From contig NZ_JARXHX010000025.1 in assembly GCF_031127835.1 (NCBI RefSeq), forward strand, positions 1 to 52,970: a stretch of 52,970 bases of DNA, given 5' to 3'. The DNA is from Pelagicoccus sp. SDUM812002 (lineage in GTDB: Bacteria; Verrucomicrobiota; Verrucomicrobiia; Opitutales; Opitutaceae). Made by a program: the position numbers and the translations under genes. Below, piece by piece: positions 34,501 to 41,836 of the stretch (its first letter is position 1; each line of letters opens with the position of its first letter). Under the pieces are notes generated by a model. The model had not been told where the DNA came from. It did not search any database and saw only the letters and a list, made by a program, of their open reading frames with translations.

Positions 34501-36303
34501 CCAAAGCCCATCGTTATCGTCATCTTCATCCATCAGATCGGAGATAAAATCCCCATCGTAGTCGGGAGGAACTTGTGCCCCTGAACAAGGATCGGTGCCA
34601 TTGGCGATTTCATCGCCATTGGAGTAGCCATCACCATCTTCATCGATTTCAAAACTATCGAATCCCGTGCAAACCGAGTTTCCTGGATCATCAAAATCAG
34701 CGGGTTCAAGGATCACTATGTTGGTGGTGCCCACATCATAGCAAGCGACCCAGATCGTTCCGTAAAGGCTGGGCGCTTGGAGGAGGTTGGGAATAGTGAC
34801 ATCCAAAGGGTTCGCAGCAAAGTTGCTCGCAAGCTCCTCTCGCCCATTCACGACTTCGGTGCCATCCTCATTCAACTTGATTCGCAAAAGATGCCCCTTC
34901 ATTCCGGCCGCGATAATGTCTCCCGCCATCTCGCCATTGAAATTGCCTGCAAGGTACTCGTCCAATCCATTAGTTGAGGAGTTGTTCGTCAGGAGATCCG
35001 GATTCTCTACGGTTCCTTGTAGCAGGAAATCGCCTTCCACTGGATTCGCCATCTCGACAGGAACCGGCGGCCAGTCGCTCGTGGGGCTGGCCACAAACTC
35101 AGCCTGTTCGCCCGAGGGTGCCGATGGATCGAAAAGCACCCACCCCGCTCCTGCCGGATTCGCTCGAATCGGGTTAGGATGGCCTCCGTAATAGCCAGGG
35201 CTAACCAAATGGAAATTGTCTTGGTTATTAAGAAAACCGGGCTCACCCAATATATATTCATTGGTCGCGAGTCCACTCGGGCCTTCATTTGCAGGATATC
35301 CCCCCCAGCCTGGGTTTCCTGCATTGTCCCAAGTATATATCTTTCCTTCTCTTCCGGGAAAGTCAGAGATTATCAAGTCGTAGGGATTCCGAAATCCAGT
35401 AGCATAAAGCTGAACAGGACTATCCGCTTCGATCTTCGCCTGATTCAAGCCATCGTTTCCGCCAAATGGGTCATTAACATCTGAACCGTCAAGCTCGTGT
35501 GGACGTGTAGGATCAGGATCGTCCAAGGTCGGCATGTTGTAATGGTAGCTTTGACCATAGGCGTCGACCTGTATGGGCATGGCCTCTACCGCCGTTAGAT
35601 CGATCGTTCCGATGGTTCCCGAGTAGGCTGTCTCTGGGAGGAAAGCAAAGTTGATCGAAGGGCCTCCGGCGTTGGTATTGCCTCCAACCGTAAAGTATAT
35701 AATATTGTTCTCTTCGTCTATATCCAAGCCACTCAGAGCATGGTTCTCCTGCGAACGCGGAAGGCCACGAACAAGGTCCACCTTACTCCACTCTTCGCCA
35801 TCGAACTCCAGCTTCGATACAACACCAGAATTCGTATCCAAATTTTTCCCATTAAAACCTCCTGCTCCCGACCCCTCTCTGGGGTCATTCGAAGTGACAT
35901 ATATAATCGGATTGCTCGCGGTTCCACGGACGAGAATACCCGTCAATTGTCGTCCGATCGTTTCCGGTTCATACACGCCGTTATCACTGAAGTTTGGAAT
36001 ACCTCGGACCAATTGGATGGTTTCGCTCGTCACCGCTTGGTAATCGTTCGGTCCATTTCTGACGACAGTATAGATCTTTATCAGGCCGCCCATGTACCCG
36101 ACATACAGCCGTCCATCCGGGCCAAACTCCAAGGTCGTGCTTTGCGGAGCGAAAGTCAGTCCCTGAAGTCTGCTGGAACTAAAGTCGACGGCTTCGATGC
36201 TGGGGCAAGTGACGGCCAATAAGCATACAGCAACAAAAGCCTTGCTAAAGTAGACTTTGAGAGCTCGCCAATTTGGCAATTCAGAAAATGTGCTAACGTT
36301 CAT
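28516..36303 (-). CDS. Giant secreted protein: propeller, TSP3 repeats, FN3/malectin tandem array
   Basis: A 2595-residue exported protein. After a signal peptide (residues ~15-38) comes a sorbosone/glucose-dehydrogenase-like beta-propeller (about 45-520; FGPDGRLYVGYMGG, YATGFRNPYDL, SPGYYGGHPNP). Next is a calcium-binding thrombospondin type 3 stretch rich in Asp (about 540-620; DEDGDGYSNGDE, DEDDDNDGLWDTEDA), then a lectin-like/beta-sandwich region (about 625-1150). The C-terminal half holds seven FN3 domains and five malectin-like carbohydrate-binding domains, mostly alternating from about residue 1160. Malectin copies share TERWD, RLHFAEI and NAIEVLR. The end VNAIEVLKAL shows no PEP-CTERM or other sorting tail. 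Likely a matrix or surface adhesin that binds polysaccharide. The 3' part is much more GC-rich than the 5' part. Confidence 0.85.
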   Translation of the reverse strand: MNVSTFSELPNWRALKVYFSKAFVAVCLLAVTCPSIEAVDFSSSRLQGLTFAPQSTTLEFGPDGRLYVGYMGGLIKIYTVVRNGPNDYQAVTSETIQLVRGIPNFSDNGVYEPETIGRQLTGILVRGTASNPIIYVTSNDPREGSGAGGFNGKNLDTNSGVVSKLEFDGEEWSKVDLVRGLPRSQENHALSGLDIDEENNIIYFTVGGNTNAGGPSINFAFLPETAYSGTIGTIDLTAVEAMPIQVDAYGQSYHYNMPTLDDPDPTRPHELDGSDVNDPFGGNDGLNQAKIEADSPVQLYATGFRNPYDLIISDFPGREGKIYTWDNAGNPGWGGYPANEGPSGLATNEYILGEPGFLNNQDNFHLVSPGYYGGHPNPIRANPAGAGWVLFDPSAPSGEQAEFVASPTSDWPPVPVEMANPVEGDFLLQGTVENPDLLTNNSSTNGLDEYLAGNFNGEMAGDIIAAGMKGHLLRIKLNEDGTEVVNGREELASNFAANPLDVTIPNLLQAPSLYGTIWVACYDVGTTNIVILEPADFDDPGNSVCTGFDSFEIDEDGDGYSNGDEIANGTDPCSGAQVPPDYDGDFISDLMDEDDDNDGLWDTEDAFQRDPHNGMSTAIPMSLSLFNTNTGFFSVGVTGMMVNPGDDYLGQYDPFNIVAGGTAGLFSISQVDAGTAKGSANNQVDAYIFGVPSSDLVAPYLIRVSIAGPFFGGSTNIEGQQSQGFFIGTGDQDNYLKVAVNANDGEGGIEILYEDGGGVLVDSIEAFSGFLSNSTMDLFMYVDPVSGYVQPMVQRESDPEATVIGSPIFLQGNVLAAVSEPGPLAIGLIATTGDPATATFSPTWDLFEITVPDLGASAEVVIDPEAGSIVTSSTYIPGSFRVENTSSGGQKIASVKFDLTRSLMPNTVFDSEGTAGDTAFKAFDLNLDDGIDSVVATFVDSHNLVDGDDGYDGLLVEATGFDVGESLWFSTDVDPNSIKGVIDPGPNDSGSVSGLEVIGTKVTVGFDDGTILKTRVSRRDQSNRGSTGSLVFERPVQPYLQVVGAEAPLLTVEDPTIRVVGPAGTSVTLVQMEAGLYLDGVAGGGYNLSAFESNTVLSVQEYTGVIDANGELDFDVTLLLGDAESGGINLFSAYLTDESGVKGPASDTLVVEVDKAALNDDEEPTQPPGFQANGTLANSSQLVWAASTDNFEVTGYNIYVDGVFLISVGSPGYVLTGLDPFTTYLVEVTAVDQAGNESSRSSKLLTTQSEPGTTETVLRVNAGGGAFTDTDENEWLADTGFNVGNVYSQSVAIEGTANDALYQTERWDPPSAPELSYAFALANGAYEIRIHLAEISTQVNSAGQRVFGIAVEGETVETAIDIFAATGSARALILTYPATVSDGQLNVSFIHGIENPKVSAIEVLRPLEPFVDDTPPAAPETFTATGLDHSSIELTWSAASDDVGVVSYAVSRDGAPVGETSSLTYLDEGLDPEATYDYEVTALDAAGNESEPALASGVTLAEPDFETVLRVNAGGPIYTDGTGAVWSADFGFNTGSAYSNGVAIAGTTDDPLYQTERWDAGAAPELQYSFALADGDYLVRLHFAEIYSGIVASGQRVFGIVVEGSTVDASFDIFDTAGFGTAHVVEVPATVVGGSLEIGLLHATENPKVNAIEVLRPLDSFVDDTPPSPPGSFAATGVDHSSVELTWTAASDDVGVVSYAVYRDGSLLAEISSLAYLDEGLDPQTSYNYEVTAFDAAGNESAPALASGSTLAAPDFESMLRVNAGGPAYTDGSGAVWSADFGFNTGSSYSNGVAIAGTTDDALYQTERWDAGAAPELQYSFALADGDYLVRLHFAEIYNGIVASGQRVFGIVVEGSTFDASFDIFEAAGFGTSHVVEVQATVVGGSLEIDFLHVTENPKVNAIEVLRPSEPFVDDTPPAAPATFTATGLDESSIGLAWTAASDNVGVVSYAVYREGSLLVETSELTYLDEGLDPETSYDYEVTAFDSTGNESAPALASSVTLAGPDDTPPAVPGSFIATGIDHNSIELTWSSASDNVGVSSYAVYRGGSLLGETSGLTYLDEGLDPETSYDYEVTAFDAAGNESAPALASGATLAEPDFESVLRVNVGGPAYTDGSGAVWSADVGFNTGGTFSRNIAIAGTTDDTLYQTERWDGGAAPELHYSFALPNGSYQVRLHFAEIFAGIVSPGQRVMGVQIEGAPAAAAIDIFGAVGSAAALVLEFPATVSDGELNIVFLHVVDNTKVNAIEVLRSLEPLVDDTPPDAPETFTATGLDDSSIQLTWSAASDEVGVVSYAVYRGGSLVSETASLTYLDEGLDPEASYDYEVTAFDAAGNESAPALTSGTTLDGPDDTPPDAPETFTATGLDDSSIQLTWSAASDEVGVVSYAVYRGGSLLGETASLTYLDEGLDPETSYDYEVTAFDAAGNESAPALTSGATLAAPDFESVLRVNVGGPAYTDGSGLVWSADFGFKTGGTYSRNIAIAGTTDDTLYQTERWDGGAAPELQYAFALEDGSYLVRLHFAEIFAGITSSGQRVMGVQIEGAPAAAAIDIFGTVGGAAALVLEFPVTVSDGELNIVLLHVVDNTKVNAIEVLKAL
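29002..29536 (-). repeat. Near-identical 276 bp tandem FN3-coding duplication
   Basis: Positions 29002-29260 and 29278-29536 match almost base for base at a period of 276 bp (92 codons, one FN3 domain with linker). Only a few differences are visible. Identity stops at the GTGTCGTCA that ends each copy, marking a very recent in-frame duplication of one domain. Confidence 0.85.
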
Positions 36304-37184
36304 GATAAATAAAGACTAATAAAGTGAATCGAAATTTCCTGCTCCCGTTGGTGTATTATGCATATCGTTTTGCCCCATTCGCTCGGACGCGGGAGGCCGC
36401 CCCACCCCGCCCTCTTCACCCTGATTCCCGCCGCTCAGAAGAAACTGGAAGCGGACGTTCGAAGCGCTGGTTAAAGCAGTGATGAAAAGCTCGCTCAGGT
36501 TTCGAAAATACAAGGAGCACAAACGGAATAGAGCTGCCCAGGAAACGGGCAGGCGCAAAAGGCTCCATGCAGATACCGATATGTTTGTGCTTGGCGATTC
36601 GTTACAACCGCAGCGACAAGAGTTTGTTAGAGGAAGTGACACGTTTGAGAAAAGGTAAACCGCCGTCATGCTTTACGATTTTTTTACAATCGTTTTAAAG
36701 CACTCCCTGGAAGAGTTCCAAGATTCGTCAGATTACTTAAGAAGTCCTGTCCCGTAAAACGTCTCTACACAATCAATTTTCGCCCCTTTTGCATAACAGC
36801 AGCCCTTTTTAAGGGAAACCACTATCTATCAATTCAGCTCCCACTGATGGCTGCCTACTCCGTTTTATATGTTAAGACGAATAGGACTCTAGCCTCAGCA
36901 AAGAATAAAGCACGCGACTTGATTTGGCCTTTCAAACAGAGAGGGAATCGACAATTCGAACACCTAATCTGATGTCATGTTATATAGGGGCACTGGAACC
37001 AAATAACCGAAAAAGACAAAATCTCAAAAAGAGAACTGCTTGCTTTCGGACATACTGATTGCCACCCCTGAGTGAGTGTACTCACGGGTCCGCACTAGTG
37101 CTTTTCCTGATAGAACGCCATTTTGCAGTATCCACTTAGTTTGACACTTGCTTTACACAAGTCCACTCGCCTAGAGAATCTACC
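36304..37184. promoter_or_regulatory. 881 bp divergent control region
   Basis: Separates the minus-strand giant gene from the plus-strand export operon, so it should contain promoters in both directions. Near the export side are two perfect palindromes, at 37072-37085 and 37092-37101. A short ACTTG/CAAGT repeat at 37146-37162 overlaps a TTGACA hexamer (37141-37146), for which no well-spaced -10 was found. A weak AT-rich stem (ACGATT/AATCGT, 36675-36693) lies mid-region. A 58-codon plus-strand frame at 36482-36658 is possible but unsupported. Confidence 0.5.
37072..37101. promoter_or_regulatory. Paired palindromes upstream of the export operon
   Basis: GTGAGT-GT-ACTCAC (37072-37085) and GCACTAGTGC (37092-37101) are both perfect inverted repeats, 6 bp apart, about 85-110 bp before the beta-barrel start codon. 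Position and symmetry suggest binding sites for a dimeric regulator; no regulator gene is in the window. Confidence 0.45.
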
Positions 37185-38357
37185 ATGAGGGAATCAATGC
37201 TAAATCACTTGCTCGCAACCGCAGCCGCAGCCTCGACGTTGACGCTCGCCCAGTACAGTACCGCCCAAAGCGTTGGAGTCGGTGAAGCCACCCTCCGCTT
37301 CGAAGCGATCGGGTCACTGAGCTACTACTCGAATCCCTACCTTCGTGACGATTTCCTGGACGACATCCTGCCAGTGGAAGACAGCTTCGCTTTCATCCTC
37401 GACCCTACGGCCATTCTCGAGCTGGGAGACGAAGAGAGTCACTACGAACTGAGCGGCAACGCAGGACTCCTGATCCGCCGATTCGACTCCATTTCAGCCC
37501 TCGACGCCGAGGACTTTCACGTCGACCTGAATGCAGCCTTCCGCAGCGAGAAGAGTTACTGGAACCTAAACGCTGCATTTGCTGAGGTATCCCTGCCGGA
37601 ACACCACACCCGAAGCTCTGATGTCACTCCCGAGAGTGACAGAACCAACTTCAATTGGAACGGCAGCTATCGCTATTCAACGCGGACCCGCATCATCGGC
37701 GGCTTGAGATACTCCGAGCGCTCCTTTGCCGACTCCAGTCAGTTCGACTTTTCCGACTGGGACTATTTTTCCGTTCCTCTCCGCTTCGTCTACCAAATGA
37801 CGGAGAAGATAGAACTGGGGGGCGGTGTCCGTTATCGCTCAATATCTCAGGAGAGCTTCGACCAACCCAGTGATCTCGCTTGGCACCTCGCCTTGGAGGG
37901 AGAAATTAGCACCAAAGTGACAACCGACCTCAAAATCGGCATCCTTGACCAAAGTGGATCGGTCAACACCTCATCCGCCGATGGCGATCTCTTCATCAAC
38001 CTGAAAACTCGCTGGCAAGCCACCGACGACTCGGGCGTCGTCCTAGAACTTGATCGCGACTCTTACCCCACCGGCCTCAACGACTCGGTCTTGCGTCAGC
38101 TGATTAAAATTAGTAGCGACTGGAAAGTTTCTACTAAGCTTTTGGCCCAAGCAAGCATCTCCCAAATGAAGGAAAGTTTTGATCGCTCTAGCCGAGAAGA
38201 CACCGTCGATCGGGTGAGCATAGCCCTCAACTACTTGCCCAGTGACTCCCAGCTCTTTTCTAGTGTCTCGCTGAGTTACGAGGACAACGATTCCAACATC
38301 GTCGGCTTCGACTACACGAGCACCCTTCTCAACTGGACCACCGGCTGGCGATTCTAG
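37185..38357 (+). CDS. Outer-membrane beta-barrel protein of polysaccharide export
   Basis: A 390-residue protein with a signal peptide (about residues 1-27, ending STAQS). It then has alternating amphipathic strands rich in aromatic residues through to the terminal TLLNWTTGWRF, whose last residue is Phe as expected for barrel assembly recognition. The opening RFEAIGSLSYYSNPYLRDD and the overall pattern match the putative beta-barrel porin group found in exopolysaccharide loci. It lies upstream of a short OPX protein without its own outer-membrane helix, so it is a good candidate for the export channel. ATG 37185 opens the frame; ATG 37197 has a better ribosome binding site (AGGGA, 4-base spacer) and may be the real start. 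Confidence 0.8.
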   Translation: MRESMLNHLLATAAAASTLTLAQYSTAQSVGVGEATLRFEAIGSLSYYSNPYLRDDFLDDILPVEDSFAFILDPTAILELGDEESHYELSGNAGLLIRRFDSISALDAEDFHVDLNAAFRSEKSYWNLNAAFAEVSLPEHHTRSSDVTPESDRTNFNWNGSYRYSTRTRIIGGLRYSERSFADSSQFDFSDWDYFSVPLRFVYQMTEKIELGGGVRYRSISQESFDQPSDLAWHLALEGEISTKVTTDLKIGILDQSGSVNTSSADGDLFINLKTRWQATDDSGVVLELDRDSYPTGLNDSVLRQLIKISSDWKVSTKLLAQASISQMKESFDRSSREDTVDRVSIALNYLPSDSQLFSSVSLSYEDNDSNIVGFDYTSTLLNWTTGWRF

Positions 38358-38621
38358 CTGGCCTGAGTCCTGCTTACCCTGCCAAGACCTTGCGTCCCGC
38401 ACGTCGCCGCTCAGTCTTCAACACTTCCAACGCCAAATCTGACGCTACGCTTTTAAGTCACAGAACCGCCAGCATTCTAATCCGGTTATCCAGGAAATTC
38501 ACGAGCAACCCGTGCACGCCATCCAACCCTGGTAGGACTTAGGACCCGTATCATTCCGTCTCCACTCCTCCTATCTACCTACCCAGCTCCAAGAATCTGG
38601 AATCTCGATAGCTCTTTAAAA

Positions 38622-39212
38622 ATGAACACGCTTAAAACCCTCTTACGTTTCGTCGCAGTCGCAGCCGCACTCGGACTCGCCTCATTCTCCACTGCCCAAT
38701 CGGGTAGCGAGAACTACAAGCTAAAATCGGGTGACGTCATATCGCTGCGCATCTTCCAGGAACCGGACATGGTGACCGAGACGCGTATCACTGCTGAGGG
38801 ATCTGTGCACTTTCCCCTGATCGGCGCGCTTCAAGTTGCAGGTAAGACGCTACCCGAACTGCAACGGGAACTCTTCGCCCTTTACGATGCCGACTATTTT
38901 GTAAACCCGCAGGTCAGTATCCAAATCACTGAATACGCCCAGAATCGTATCCGCGTGAGAGGCAAGGTGAACAAACCAGGATTCGTCATTATCCCACCGG
39001 AAGAAGAGTTTACCTTGATCGATGTCATCACCGCCGCGGGAGATATCGCCTCCGGTGGAAACGAAAAAAAGGTCGAGCTGCACCGCAAATATGCGAACGG
39101 AGACACCGAAGTGAACACTATCGACCTTTCGAGCAGACAAGGGCGCAGCATTGCCGCCAGCCTCAAGATGCAAAATGACGATGTCGTGATCGTTCCCGAG
39201 AAATTATTCTAA
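38622..39212 (+). CDS. Short Wza-type polysaccharide export (OPX) protein
   Basis: A 196-residue periplasmic protein: a signal peptide at residues 1-26 (ending STAQS), then the Poly_export domain (YKLKSGDVISLRIFQEPDM, RITAEGSVHFPLIGALQVAGKTLPEL) and one SLBB domain (RIRVRGKVNKPGFVIIP, LIDVITAAGD). It lacks the lipobox Cys and the C-terminal amphipathic helix by which E. coli Wza (about 380 residues) spans the outer membrane. Such short OPX proteins are known to work with a separate outer-membrane beta-barrel, and one is encoded 264 bp upstream. It would connect the Wzc-like kinase to the outer-membrane channel. The ATG at 38622 follows an A-rich stretch without a strong Shine-Dalgarno. Confidence 0.92.
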   Translation: MNTLKTLLRFVAVAAALGLASFSTAQSGSENYKLKSGDVISLRIFQEPDMVTETRITAEGSVHFPLIGALQVAGKTLPELQRELFALYDADYFVNPQVSIQITEYAQNRIRVRGKVNKPGFVIIPPEEEFTLIDVITAAGDIASGGNEKKVELHRKYANGDTEVNTIDLSSRQGRSIAASLKMQNDDVVIVPEKLF

Positions 39213-39306
39213 CCCTATCCGATCTTCGATCATTGGCTCTCGGTCGATCACCAGTCCCCAGAGCCTAGAAGCCGGCACTCAACACCCTCTTTCCTGAATC
39301 CATATA

Positions 39307-41490
39307 ATGACCGACGAAAAGAAATTCAACTCGCCTAACGAAGGGCGTGCTTCGCAATCCCATTCAGCGGGACTGATGGGAGCGATCGACATCAAACGCT
39401 ATGTGGCTGACTTCCTGGACCGCATTTGGTGGTTCGTGGCTGTCTTCGTCCTCGTAGCCGGTGGCATCTATTATTGGATGATGAGCGCCACACCTCTCTA
39501 CAAAGCGAATGCTAGCGTGCAAATCCTGAGGCAAGAGGAGTCGCGTACCCAGTTCGACAAGGTGGCTGAGGAAAGGGTCGGTAATACCGAGGACATCAAT
39601 ACTCAGATCAACCTTCTCAGCAGCATGGAGATCGTGGAGCGAGTCGCTGAGCGAGTGAAAGACGAGTTGGAGCAGGATTTCCTAGCTCCCTACCGCGAAA
39701 TCGACCAGAAAAGCGAAGACCTTTCCATTCTGGGAATTCTCTGGGAGAACCGCAAAATAGTACCCGCTCGCTTGAGCTTGATCGTTTCCGTCGAGTACGT
39801 GCACCCCAACCCGGAAGTTGCCGCCACCGTAGCAAACCTCTTTGCCGACGAAATGATGGCTTACTTCAGTTCGGTACGTAGCGAGGTAGTGGTGAGAGCA
39901 GTACAGGACTTGCGTGAGCAGGCAGAGATCCAACGCCGCAAAGTCGAAAACATCGAAAAGCAATTGGTCGATTTCAAGGAGGACCTGCAAACGATCTCCT
40001 TCGACCAACGCCTCGATATCGACCAACAGGAAATGATCTCCCTCAATTCCTACGCTACACAAAAGGAAGAGGCTCGCGATAGACTTACGACCCAATGGGG
40101 CATGATAGAATCAGCCCGCGAAAACGGTACAGAATTACACAACCTGTCATTCATCGCTGCTTCGCCCCGCATTGGAGCTTTGTTGACAGCCATCGCCACC
40201 CATCGCGTGGAAATCGCCCGATTGAGCGAACGTTACCGCCACAAGCATCCCCGCATGATCGAGGCCACTGAGGCCCTAAAAGCAGCGGAGACGGAGCTCG
40301 CCGTAGCATCCGAAGAAGCAGCCCGATTGATCGCCAGCGAACTGAACCAGTCTGAGCAAGATTTGGTGAAGGCAGAGCAAAAAGTGACTGCCAAAAAGAG
40401 CGAGATCATTAGCATGCAGCGAAATGATGCCCTCTATGACTCGAAAGCTCGCGAGCTGGAAGTAAACCAAAATCTTTACCAGTACCTCTACAACCGTATC
40501 CAAGAAACGGAGGCTCAAAACCGCGACGACATCAACAAACTGCGCCTCGTGGACGGAGCCACCGTTCCTCCTGAGCCCTACACCCCCAAGCTTCTGCTCG
40601 CGATCGCCGCGGGGATCATGGGCGGCGGTGTCTGCGCCACTGGCTTAGTGGTACTGCTCATCTTTATTGACGACCGCGTACGCAGCCCAATGGAAGTCGA
40701 GCAAAAGTTCGGTCTCCCCATTCTTGGAGTATTATCCATGATGAAAGGCAAACCCAAGACAGTCCGAGATCTGACCAAGGCTACGGAGAACGATCCGCAA
40801 AATACGGAGACTCTGAATACGACCGTGGCCACTATGCGTCTGGATCCAGACTCCACCGATGCTAAGGTTATCCTCATCACCAGCACTATCAGCAACGAAG
40901 GAAAGTCCTACCTTTCTGGGGCTCTCTCCTCCGCATTTCAAAGATACGGTGAAAAAAGCCTGCTCCTTAATTGCGACCTGCGAGCCCAGGAGGACCGTTT
41001 CGCCAAGTTCCCCAACGTCGGATTAGCCCCCTATATCACAGGAGACTCCGAGGATGTCGAACGCTTCATACATACCAGCGATGAACTTGGCTGTGACGTA
41101 CTGCCAGCCGGCAGGTCTCACCAGCAGCCGTACATCCTCTACAATTCGCCCAAGTTCAAGGCCATGCTGGAGCACCTGAAAGGCAAGTACGACCGCATCA
41201 TCATAGATACTCCACCGGCACACCTATTCGGCGACGCTATGAGCTTGTTGCCGCACTGTGACGGGCAAATCTTCGTATCCGGTTTCTCAAGAGCTCGAGT
41301 CGGCCTCGCCACAAAAACAGTACGCAAACTGCAGGATACCAACGTTCCGATCTTTGGAGTACTGGTCAATGGAGTCCGCCTCTTCCAAGCTAAGATGTAC
41401 TACCCTGAATATTACCACACCTACGGTGACTACTACAAGTACGGCAACTACGGCAAGAAACGGTCCAAGCAAGTGCCTGCCAATGCCTAA
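39307..41490 (+). CDS. Wzc-type polysaccharide co-polymerase/tyrosine autokinase
   Basis: A 727-residue inner-membrane protein with a Wzz-like chain-length domain (two membrane segments at about 38-60 and 425-450, coiled-coil periplasmic region between). A cytoplasmic BY-kinase domain follows: Walker A SNEGKS ending at Ser534, Walker A' LLLNCDLRAQ at about 556-565, and Walker B YDRIIIDTPP near residue 627. It ends in a tyrosine cluster with nine Tyr within MYYPEYYHTYGDYYKYGNYG. Autophosphorylation of such tails controls assembly of the export complex. The Walker A' has Asn-Cys-Asp where most members have Asp-Ala-Asp. It follows the OPX gene by 94 bp. An N-terminal pattern of DIKRYVADFLDRIWW is typical. 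Confidence 0.93.
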   Translation: MTDEKKFNSPNEGRASQSHSAGLMGAIDIKRYVADFLDRIWWFVAVFVLVAGGIYYWMMSATPLYKANASVQILRQEESRTQFDKVAEERVGNTEDINTQINLLSSMEIVERVAERVKDELEQDFLAPYREIDQKSEDLSILGILWENRKIVPARLSLIVSVEYVHPNPEVAATVANLFADEMMAYFSSVRSEVVVRAVQDLREQAEIQRRKVENIEKQLVDFKEDLQTISFDQRLDIDQQEMISLNSYATQKEEARDRLTTQWGMIESARENGTELHNLSFIAASPRIGALLTAIATHRVEIARLSERYRHKHPRMIEATEALKAAETELAVASEEAARLIASELNQSEQDLVKAEQKVTAKKSEIISMQRNDALYDSKARELEVNQNLYQYLYNRIQETEAQNRDDINKLRLVDGATVPPEPYTPKLLLAIAAGIMGGGVCATGLVVLLIFIDDRVRSPMEVEQKFGLPILGVLSMMKGKPKTVRDLTKATENDPQNTETLNTTVATMRLDPDSTDAKVILITSTISNEGKSYLSGALSSAFQRYGEKSLLLNCDLRAQEDRFAKFPNVGLAPYITGDSEDVERFIHTSDELGCDVLPAGRSHQQPYILYNSPKFKAMLEHLKGKYDRIIIDTPPAHLFGDAMSLLPHCDGQIFVSGFSRARVGLATKTVRKLQDTNVPIFGVLVNGVRLFQAKMYYPEYYHTYGDYYKYGNYGKKRSKQVPANA

Positions 41491-41836
41491 CGCTCGCTCG
41501 ATTCCGTCAGCTGGATCGCTTTGCCTCAGCAAAGAGCCAGCGGACTGGACCGATCCAAAAATAATCCGCATTGAACGTAGGACCTCCTAGTAAGAGCGCA
41601 ATGATTTCAGCGCCCAGCGCAACCGAGGCAAATCCACGTAGGAAACGGCCTCACGCTATCTTGTCCGTACTAATACCGATGAAGGCCTTCGCTCCAGCGA
41701 AGGCGTATTCCCTTTAGCACTACACTCAGTTGTTCGAAAGAAAAACGCACAACTGGATCCGCAACCGTAACCCACCACCTAGAAGCCCCATTCGCCCGGG
41801 AGCTGGGACCCAATTTTCGAAACCTAATCAGCAAGC
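41491..41836. other. Intergenic gap with a repeat-related hairpin
   Basis: 346 bp between the kinase and TPR protein A1. Apart from the hairpin at 41685-41704 no gene or clear promoter is seen; the plus-strand frame starting at 41730 is out of frame with A1 and unsupported. Confidence 0.45.
41675..41705 (+). repeat. Solo fragment of the two-hairpin repeat family
   Basis: ACCGATGAAGG followed by GCCTTCGCT-CC-AGCGAAGGC, a perfect 9+9 bp inverted repeat with a 2-base loop (41685-41704). The lead-in matches the start of the repeat units at 14224, 14388 and 15751, while the loop differs. It is the only related copy seen in the plus-strand export half of the window. Confidence 0.65.

Noticed and set aside
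36482-36658. 58-codon plus-strand frame rich in Arg/Lys in the divergent control region
   Set aside because: No family and no ribosome binding site; it lies in a control region.
36675-36693. Terminator-like ACGATT/AATCGT stem
   Set aside because: Short AT-rich stem inside a promoter-bearing region with no gene ending nearby; too weak to call.
37141-37184. Sigma-54 or sigma-70 promoter immediately before the beta-barrel gene
   Set aside because: A TTGACA hexamer exists, but no -10 element is at suitable distance, and the GG-N10-GC spacing of sigma-54 promoters is not met.
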